Positions 59,076-64,000 of a stretch of 64,000 nucleotides of DNA are shown here, piece after piece. The position numbers were made by a program, and so were the translations under genes. Under the pieces are notes generated by a model. It was not told the DNA's origin, made no database searches, and worked only from the letters and a program-made list of their open reading frames with translations. Each line of letters opens with the position of its first letter. The first letter of the stretch is position 1. Location of the stretch: NCBI RefSeq assembly GCF_900115345.1, contig NZ_FOWC01000017.1:62001-126000 (forward strand). Reading direction: 5' to 3'. The stretch is from Amycolatopsis rubida (GTDB lineage Bacteria > Actinomycetota > Actinomycetes > Mycobacteriales > Pseudonocardiaceae).

Positions 59076-59094
59076 TAGGACGTCCCACGTCCTA
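59076..59094. promoter_or_regulatory. GntR operator candidate upstream of the ABC importer
   Basis: taggacgt-ccc-acgtccta is a perfect 8-bp dyad, 48 bp before the solute-binding-protein ATG. A related half-site (aggacatcctacgtcat, 58974-58990) lies just upstream of the GntR start, fitting control of both directions by the same protein. Confidence 0.6.
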
Positions 59095-59142
59095 CTTCTC
59101 GATGCTTTCTGGGTGGAACACCGCATCAAGTCAGGAGACGCC

Positions 59143-60750
59143 ATGTCCCGAACCGCCATGGGGACTTCGTTCAACCGGCGCGCGCTGCTGCGCTACGCCG
59201 GGCTCGCCGGTGCTGCCGCAACGGTTTCGTCGACGCTCGCCGCGTGCGGCGGTCCCGCGTCGACCAACAAGACCGGCAGTTCGTCCGGTTCCGTCACCGC
59301 GGTGATCGGGTACGGCAACAACCAGACCTGGGACCCGCTGCAGACCGCGTCGGCGTTCGCGATGGCGGCCATCCTGCACAGCTACGAATCGCTCGTCGAG
59401 GGCGATCCGGTCACCCGGGAGCCGTTCCCCGGACTGGCCAAGGCGCTGCCTGCCGATCTCAAGAGCACCAAGCTGCGCTTCGAGCTGCGCGACGGCGCGA
59501 AGTGGCACGACGGAAAGCCGGTGACCGCCGACGACGTCGTGTTCACCTACGCCCGCGTCCTCGACCCGAAAGAGAACGTGCTCATCCACAGCTTCTTCTC
59601 GCAGTGGCTGGCGTCGGTCACCAAGGTCGACGCGAAGACAGTTGAGTTCGGCCTGAAGTTCGCGTTCCCGTACGCGCTGCAGCGGATCCAGATCTGCAAA
59701 ATCGTGCCCAAGCACGTGTTCGAGAACAACTGGAAGGCCGCCGCCGCGGGCAAGGTCGTCGGCTCCGGGCCGTACAAGGTCACCGAGCAGGCCCCGCTGT
59801 CGCACACCTCGTTCGAGAAGTTCGCCGGTTACTCCGGCCCGCGCCCGGCCGCGTACGACAAGATGCTCTGGAAGTCCATTGTGGATTCCGCGCCGCGGGT
59901 CGCGGCGATCTCCGGGGCCAAGCCGGACGCGCAGATCGCGGAGAACATCCCGCCCGCCAACGCCGAGCAGCTGCGCAAGGCGGGCCGCACAGTCGAATTC
60001 GCCGACGGCGGCAACAACCTTTTCCTGCTTTTCAACACCAAGCACTCGCCGTTCGCCGACAAGCGGATCCGCCAAGCGCTGCACTACGCGATCGACAAGA
60101 AGAAGATGATCGAGATCGGCTTGCGCGGCACCGGCACCGCGGGCACGTCGTTCATCAACCCCAAGCTGCCCGGTTCGCAGCCCGCGTCGCAGAGCTTCGA
60201 GCACAACCCGGAAAAGGCGAGGCAACTGCTCGCCGAAGCGGGCGTCAGCGGCCTCAAGATCTCGCTGTCCACAACGAACACCTCACTGGTTCTCGACTGC
60301 GTCAAGGTGATCAAGGAAGGCTGGGACGCGATCGGCGTGCAGACCACCTTGGACTCCCAGGACACCAAGGCGCTGTTCTCCAAACTGGACAACGGCGACG
60401 ACTTCCAGGTCGTGGCCACCACGAACAACCCATTGCAGTTCGGCAACGACCCGGATCTGCTCATCCGTTACTACTACGACGCGCAATCGGTGCTCATGAC
60501 GAAGTACGCGCGCTGGACCGGCGACGACACCGACGCGTTGCTGGCGTTGCAGGACAAGGCCGCCGCGGAAACCGACGAGACCGAGCGCGACGGGCTGTAC
60601 AAGCAGTTGCTCGACCAGATTTCCGAGCAGGCGGTGATCTACCCGATCGTCTTCACCCAGATGGGCACCGCGTGGGACCCGAAGGCGATCAGCGGCGTGC
60701 GTGCCCAGGGCTACCCGGGCATCTGCCTCAACCAGGCCAAACCGGTCTGA
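59143..60750 (+). CDS. ABC transporter solute-binding lipoprotein (dipeptide/oligopeptide type, SBP family 5)
   Basis: A 535-residue lipoprotein. The signal peptide carries an Arg-Arg pair (FNRRALLRYAGLAGAAATV) and a lipobox STLAACGG, so it may use the Tat route. The family-5 signatures are visible: KWHDGKPVTADDVVFTYARV, SGPYKVTE, and DKRIRQALHYAIDKKKMIEI. It captures peptides or similar ligands outside the membrane. The ATG at 59143 follows aggag. First gene of a four-gene importer operon. Confidence 0.92.
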   Translation: MSRTAMGTSFNRRALLRYAGLAGAAATVSSTLAACGGPASTNKTGSSSGSVTAVIGYGNNQTWDPLQTASAFAMAAILHSYESLVEGDPVTREPFPGLAKALPADLKSTKLRFELRDGAKWHDGKPVTADDVVFTYARVLDPKENVLIHSFFSQWLASVTKVDAKTVEFGLKFAFPYALQRIQICKIVPKHVFENNWKAAAAGKVVGSGPYKVTEQAPLSHTSFEKFAGYSGPRPAAYDKMLWKSIVDSAPRVAAISGAKPDAQIAENIPPANAEQLRKAGRTVEFADGGNNLFLLFNTKHSPFADKRIRQALHYAIDKKKMIEIGLRGTGTAGTSFINPKLPGSQPASQSFEHNPEKARQLLAEAGVSGLKISLSTTNTSLVLDCVKVIKEGWDAIGVQTTLDSQDTKALFSKLDNGDDFQVVATTNNPLQFGNDPDLLIRYYYDAQSVLMTKYARWTGDDTDALLALQDKAAAETDETERDGLYKQLLDQISEQAVIYPIVFTQMGTAWDPKAISGVRAQGYPGICLNQAKPV

Positions 60751-60766
60751 GAAGGAGACCCGCGAA

Positions 60767-61726
60767 GTGACAGTCGTCGTGCGGATGCTGGCCGGCCGCA
60801 TCCTCGCCCTGATCCCGCTGCTGCTCGGCGTGATCCTGTTCGTGTTCATCGTGATGCGGTTCTCGCCGGTCGACCCGGCGATGGCCGCGTTCAACGGAGC
60901 CAACGCCACCGCTGATCAGCTCCAGCGGTTCCGCGAGCAGAACGGCCTGCTCGACCCGTTGCCGCTGCAGTACGCGCACTTCGTGTGGCATCTGCTGCAA
61001 GGCGACTTCGGCACGAGCGTGATCACCAAGGAGCCGGTGGGCCAGACCATCGCCACCGCGCTCCCGCTCACCGTGCAGCTGACCCTGCTGGGCCTGGTGC
61101 TCGCGCTCGTCGTCTCGGTTGTGCTCGGCGTGACCTCGGCGTTGTTCCGCGGCCGCTGGCCGGACCACCTGATCCGGTTCGTGACGCTCGCCGGAGTCGC
61201 CGCCCCGGCGTTCTGGATCGCGCTGCTGCTGGTGCAGTGGCTGGCGGTCGGCAAGGGCCTGTTCCCCACCAGCGGCTACGTCAGCCCGGCGGATTCGTTC
61301 TCCGGCTGGCTGAACTCGCTGACGCTGCCCGCGATCGCACTGGCCGCGCCGGTCGCCGCACAGCTGACCCGGGTGATCCGCACCTCCATGGTCGAGGAAC
61401 TCGACAAGGACTACGTCCGCACCGCACGCGGCGGCGGGCTGCCGCCGGTCGTGGTGGTCGGGCGGAACGTGCTGCGCAACGCACTGGTGAACCCGCTGAC
61501 CGTGCTCGGCCTGCGCGTCGGCTACCTGCTCGGCGGCGCGGTGGTGATCGAGACGATGTTCGCCCTGCCCGGCATGGGCCAGAACATGATCCAGGCCGTG
61601 CAGGACGGCGACACCGCCAAGGTGCAGGGCTTCGTGCTCACCATCGCGGCCGGGTTCGTGCTCGTGAACCTGATCGTCGACGTGCTCTACCTCGTCGCCA
61701 ACCCCCGGTTGCGGAGCCGCTCGTGA
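60767..61726 (+). CDS. ABC transporter permease (DppB/OppB type)
   Basis: A 319-residue permease with six helices. The conserved QYAHFVWHLLQGDFGTS and the EAA-like loop (YVRTARGGGLPPVVVVGRNV) contact the ATPase; the C-terminal FALPGMGQNMIQAVQDGD is typical of DppB. GTG start 16 bp after the binding-protein stop, with a good ribosome site (aaggaga). Its stop overlaps the next ATG. Confidence 0.92.
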   Translation: MTVVVRMLAGRILALIPLLLGVILFVFIVMRFSPVDPAMAAFNGANATADQLQRFREQNGLLDPLPLQYAHFVWHLLQGDFGTSVITKEPVGQTIATALPLTVQLTLLGLVLALVVSVVLGVTSALFRGRWPDHLIRFVTLAGVAAPAFWIALLLVQWLAVGKGLFPTSGYVSPADSFSGWLNSLTLPAIALAAPVAAQLTRVIRTSMVEELDKDYVRTARGGGLPPVVVVGRNVLRNALVNPLTVLGLRVGYLLGGAVVIETMFALPGMGQNMIQAVQDGDTAKVQGFVLTIAAGFVLVNLIVDVLYLVANPRLRSRS

Positions 61727-63687
61727 TGCGCCCGGTCCTCCGCCCCGACCTGACCGCCCGGCTCTCCCGGCCCGGCGTCCGGTTCCGGCGGCTTCCCCTG
61801 TCCTCCTGGCTCGCCCTGGGCGGGCTGACCGTGCTCGGGCTCGTCGCGGTCCTCGGCACCGTCGTGGCCACGCACAATCCGGACCTGCTCAGCACCGACA
61901 CCGGCGGGCCCAGCGCGGCGCACTGGTTCGGCACCGACCAGTCCGGCCGCGACATCTTCTCCCGGCTCGTCGCGGGCACCCGCTGGTCGCTCGCGATCGG
62001 CCTCGGCGCGACGCTGCTGGCGCTGGTCGCGGGCGTCGTCGTCGGGTCGTTCGCGGCGACGTCCGGCCGCCGGGCCGACGGGCTGGTCATGCGGGTCCTC
62101 GACATCCTGATGGCCTTCCCCGGCATCGCGCTCGCCGCGGTGCTGGTGGCGGTGTTCGGCCGCGGCATTCTCGTGCTGATCCTCGCCATCGGCTTCCTCA
62201 ACATGGCTCCGGTGGCGCGGGTGGTGCGGGCGAACGTGCTCGCGCAGTACGGCGAGGACTACGTCGCGGCCGAGCGGGTGATCGGCGCGAAACGGCTGTT
62301 CATCCTCGCCCGGCACGTCGCGGTCAACTGCGCCGCGCCGATCCTCGTGTACTGCACGGTGACGGTGGCGGACGCGATCGTGTTCGAGGCGTCGCTGTCG
62401 TTCATCGGCGCGGGGATCCAGCCGCCCGACCCGTCGTGGGGTTCGGTGCTGTCGGACGGCAAGGACCTCGTGCTGACCGGCGGCTGGTGGGCGACGCTGT
62501 TCCCCGGCCTGCTGATCCTGGCCACGGTGCTGGCGTTGAACGTCCTCTCCGAGGGGATCTCCGACGCTTGGGCCGCGCCGTCGGCTCGCACTGCGAAGGC
62601 GGCCGAAGCGGCACAGCACATCGAGCTGGCCCCGGAGACCACCGCTCCGGTGCTGCCGCTGCGAGGCCTGCGCGAAGCCGGGCAACGGCTGGCAGCGAAG
62701 GCGAGGGAGCTGTCCGGCCGGGAACCCGTGCTGGCGGTGGAGAATCTCGCGATCTCGTTCCCGGACCGGCACAACGGCGTGAACGTCGTCGACGGAGTGT
62801 CCTTTTCGGTCCGTTCGGGCGAGGTGCTGGGACTGATCGGCGAATCGGGCTGCGGGAAATCGCTGACCGCGCTGTCGATCATGGGCCTGCAACCGGACAC
62901 CGCGCGGCTCAGCGGCGAGATCCGGTTCGCCGGCGAAGACCTGCTCACCCTGAAGCCGAACGTCCGCCGCCGGCACCTCGGGCACGACCTGGCGATGGTG
63001 TACCAGGACGCGCTCAGCTCGCTGAACCCGGCGATGACGATCCGCGCGCAGCTCAAGCAGTTCACCCGGCGCGGCGGCACGCGCACGCCGGAAGAGCTGC
63101 TGGAACTGGTCAACCTCGATCCGGGCCGGACGCTGCGGGCGTATCCGCACGAGCTCTCCGGCGGGCAACGGCAACGCGTCCTGATCGCGATGGCATTGTC
63201 CCGCGGCCCGAAGCTGATCGTGGCCGACGAGCCGACAACGGCGCTCGACGTGACCGTGCAAGCGCAGATCATGGCGCTTTTGCTGCGGTTGCAGGAGGAA
63301 CTGGGCTTCGCGCTGGTGCTGGTGTCGCACGACCTCGCGCTGGTATCCGACATCGCCGACCGGGTGGTGGTGATGTACGGCGGGCAGGTCGCCGAGACCG
63401 GCGCGACCGCGGCCGTCGTCGGCGCGCCGCAGCACCACTACACGCGTGGCCTGCTCAGCGCGGTGCTGTCGTTGGAGGAGAACGAAGCGACGCTCACCCA
63501 GATCAAGGGCATCGTGCCCGCACCGGCGGACTTCCCGCCCGGCTGCCGGTTCGCGAACCGCTGTCCCGCCGCTCGCGGGCACTGCTTCGAGGTCGCGCCT
63601 GAGCCGTCGGGCGACGGACATCTCGTGGCTTGCCACTACCCCGCGGAGCGGCCAGTCGCGGCCGTCGTGGAAGGAGCGCAGGCATGA
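61726..63687 (+). CDS. Fused DppC permease and DppD ATPase
   Basis: A 653-residue fusion. Residues about 1-285 are a DppC-type permease (AAHWFGTDQSGRDIFSRLVA; EAA loop YVAAERVIGAKRLFILARHV). After a linker (about 286-340), residues about 345-640 form an ABC ATPase with Walker A GESGCGKS, signature LSGGQRQRV, Walker B KLIVADEPTTALDV and the H-loop VSHD. The C-terminal oligopeptide-type CRFANRCPAA Cys motif follows. DppC and DppD are usually separate genes. The reading frame is continuous and its composition normal, so the fusion looks real. Confidence 0.93.
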   Translation: MRPVLRPDLTARLSRPGVRFRRLPLSSWLALGGLTVLGLVAVLGTVVATHNPDLLSTDTGGPSAAHWFGTDQSGRDIFSRLVAGTRWSLAIGLGATLLALVAGVVVGSFAATSGRRADGLVMRVLDILMAFPGIALAAVLVAVFGRGILVLILAIGFLNMAPVARVVRANVLAQYGEDYVAAERVIGAKRLFILARHVAVNCAAPILVYCTVTVADAIVFEASLSFIGAGIQPPDPSWGSVLSDGKDLVLTGGWWATLFPGLLILATVLALNVLSEGISDAWAAPSARTAKAAEAAQHIELAPETTAPVLPLRGLREAGQRLAAKARELSGREPVLAVENLAISFPDRHNGVNVVDGVSFSVRSGEVLGLIGESGCGKSLTALSIMGLQPDTARLSGEIRFAGEDLLTLKPNVRRRHLGHDLAMVYQDALSSLNPAMTIRAQLKQFTRRGGTRTPEELLELVNLDPGRTLRAYPHELSGGQRQRVLIAMALSRGPKLIVADEPTTALDVTVQAQIMALLLRLQEELGFALVLVSHDLALVSDIADRVVVMYGGQVAETGATAAVVGAPQHHYTRGLLSAVLSLEENEATLTQIKGIVPAPADFPPGCRFANRCPAARGHCFEVAPEPSGDGHLVACHYPAERPVAAVVEGAQA

Positions 63688-63773
63688 GCGCAGCTTGCCA
63701 GCGAATCATGACTGTTCTCACCGGAATCTCCCGATCGATCAGCGCGCAGCTGCTCAAGGAGGTCTCGGCATGA
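63684..63773 (+). CDS. 29-codon ORF wedged between the two ATPase genes
   Basis: The ATG overlaps the stop of the fused gene (ATGA, 63684-63687) and the stop overlaps the next gene's ATG (ATGA, 63770-63773). It encodes MSAACQRIMTVLTGISRSIS and nine more residues. Its 3' part contains the ribosome site (aaggagg) of the next gene. It may only keep ribosomes moving between the two genes, or be a remnant. No family. Confidence 0.5.
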   Translation: MSAACQRIMTVLTGISRSISAQLLKEVSA

Positions 63774-64000
63774 GCCTCGTCGAAGTCGACGGTGTGCATG
63801 TGGTGCACAGGATCCGCGGGGCCGGTCTGTTCGGCCACGACCGCGTTTACGCGCTCACCGACGCGACCATCGCCATCGCGAAAGGCGAAACCGTCGGCGT
63901 AGTAGGGGAATCGGGCTGCGGGAAGTCCACTTTGGCCAAAGTGCTGGTCGGGCTCCAGAAGCCCACCTCCGGCATGGTGCGCTACGCGGGCCGGCCCCTG
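63770..64000 (+). CDS. ABC transporter ATPase (DppF/OppF type), 3' end outside window
   Basis: 77 codons to the window edge. The N-terminus of an oligopeptide-type ATPase: LVEVDGVHVVHRIRGAGLFG, a DppF-like loop, then Walker A VVGESGCGKSTLAKVLVGLQ. Second ATPase of the importer, pairing with the DppD half of the fusion. The rest lies to the right of the window. Confidence 0.9.
   Translation, partial: MSLVEVDGVHVVHRIRGAGLFGHDRVYALTDATIAIAKGETVGVVGESGCGKSTLAKVLVGLQKPTSGMVRYAGRPL

Overview
The window is very GC-rich, gene-dense DNA with frequent GTG starts, ATGA/GTGA gene overlaps, ESX-type proteins, an ECF42-type sigma factor and a locus that matches the Mycobacterium tuberculosis Rv0081-Rv0087 region. 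This points to a Pseudonocardiales actinomycete, most likely Amycolatopsis or a close relative. That assignment is inferred from gene content and style; no rRNA or tRNA gene was seen.

Left arm (1-12.5 kb). After the 3' end of a large secreted peptidase come two overlapping LysR genes. They are divergent from a rightward cluster: a cyclodipeptide synthase (CDPS), an NCS1 nucleobase permease fused to a rhodanese domain, an exported thioredoxin and a secreted subtilisin. A repeat-rich gap, an MFS exporter and a very unusual secreted protein follow. In that protein a trypsin domain sits inside the second Ig-like repeat of a sedolisin.

12.6-18.6 kb holds ordinary accessory genes: an XRE regulator, a TetR/P450 divergent pair, two small membrane proteins and a pentapeptide-repeat membrane protein. 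18.6-27.0 kb is a leftward, tightly overlapping operon for an energy-converting-hydrogenase-related membrane complex. The large subunit has lost the cysteine ligands of the NiFe site. An ArsR regulator heads the operon behind a perfect 15-bp inverted repeat. An NmrA-like/HxlR divergent pair and a decayed espG-like gene lead up to the mobile element.

29.2-40.4 kb is an integrated actinomycete integrative and conjugative element (AICE). It carries a tyrosine integrase, excisionase, HUH-type replication initiator, TraB/FtsK-like DNA translocase, several small Spd-like or orphan proteins, tandem double-HTH regulators, and a lower-GC module of HD-domain hydrolase, Nudix (Pif-like) protein and XRE regulator. 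The target is not a tRNA but the 3' end of an acyl-CoA dehydrogenase gene. The element restores the reading frame with its own copy of the last codons. The original 3' end and its hairpin terminator are stranded 11.2 kb away at the left junction.

40.4-64 kb is chromosomal again: acyl-CoA dehydrogenase plus 3-hydroxyacyl-CoA dehydrogenase with a TetR regulator, an ESX/WXG-like trio, DUF1295 and EXPERA-like membrane proteins, a decayed MFS gene, VOC and RibD-like enzymes, a DGPF protein with its ECF42-type sigma factor, a VanY-like peptidase, a two-component system with lipoprotein, an MFS/TetR pair, a sugar dehydrogenase/isomerase pair, GNAT, and a GntR-controlled dipeptide/oligopeptide ABC importer. 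In the importer one permease and one ATPase are fused, and a 29-codon ORF is wedged between the ATPase genes. Long palindromes recur in several intergenic gaps.
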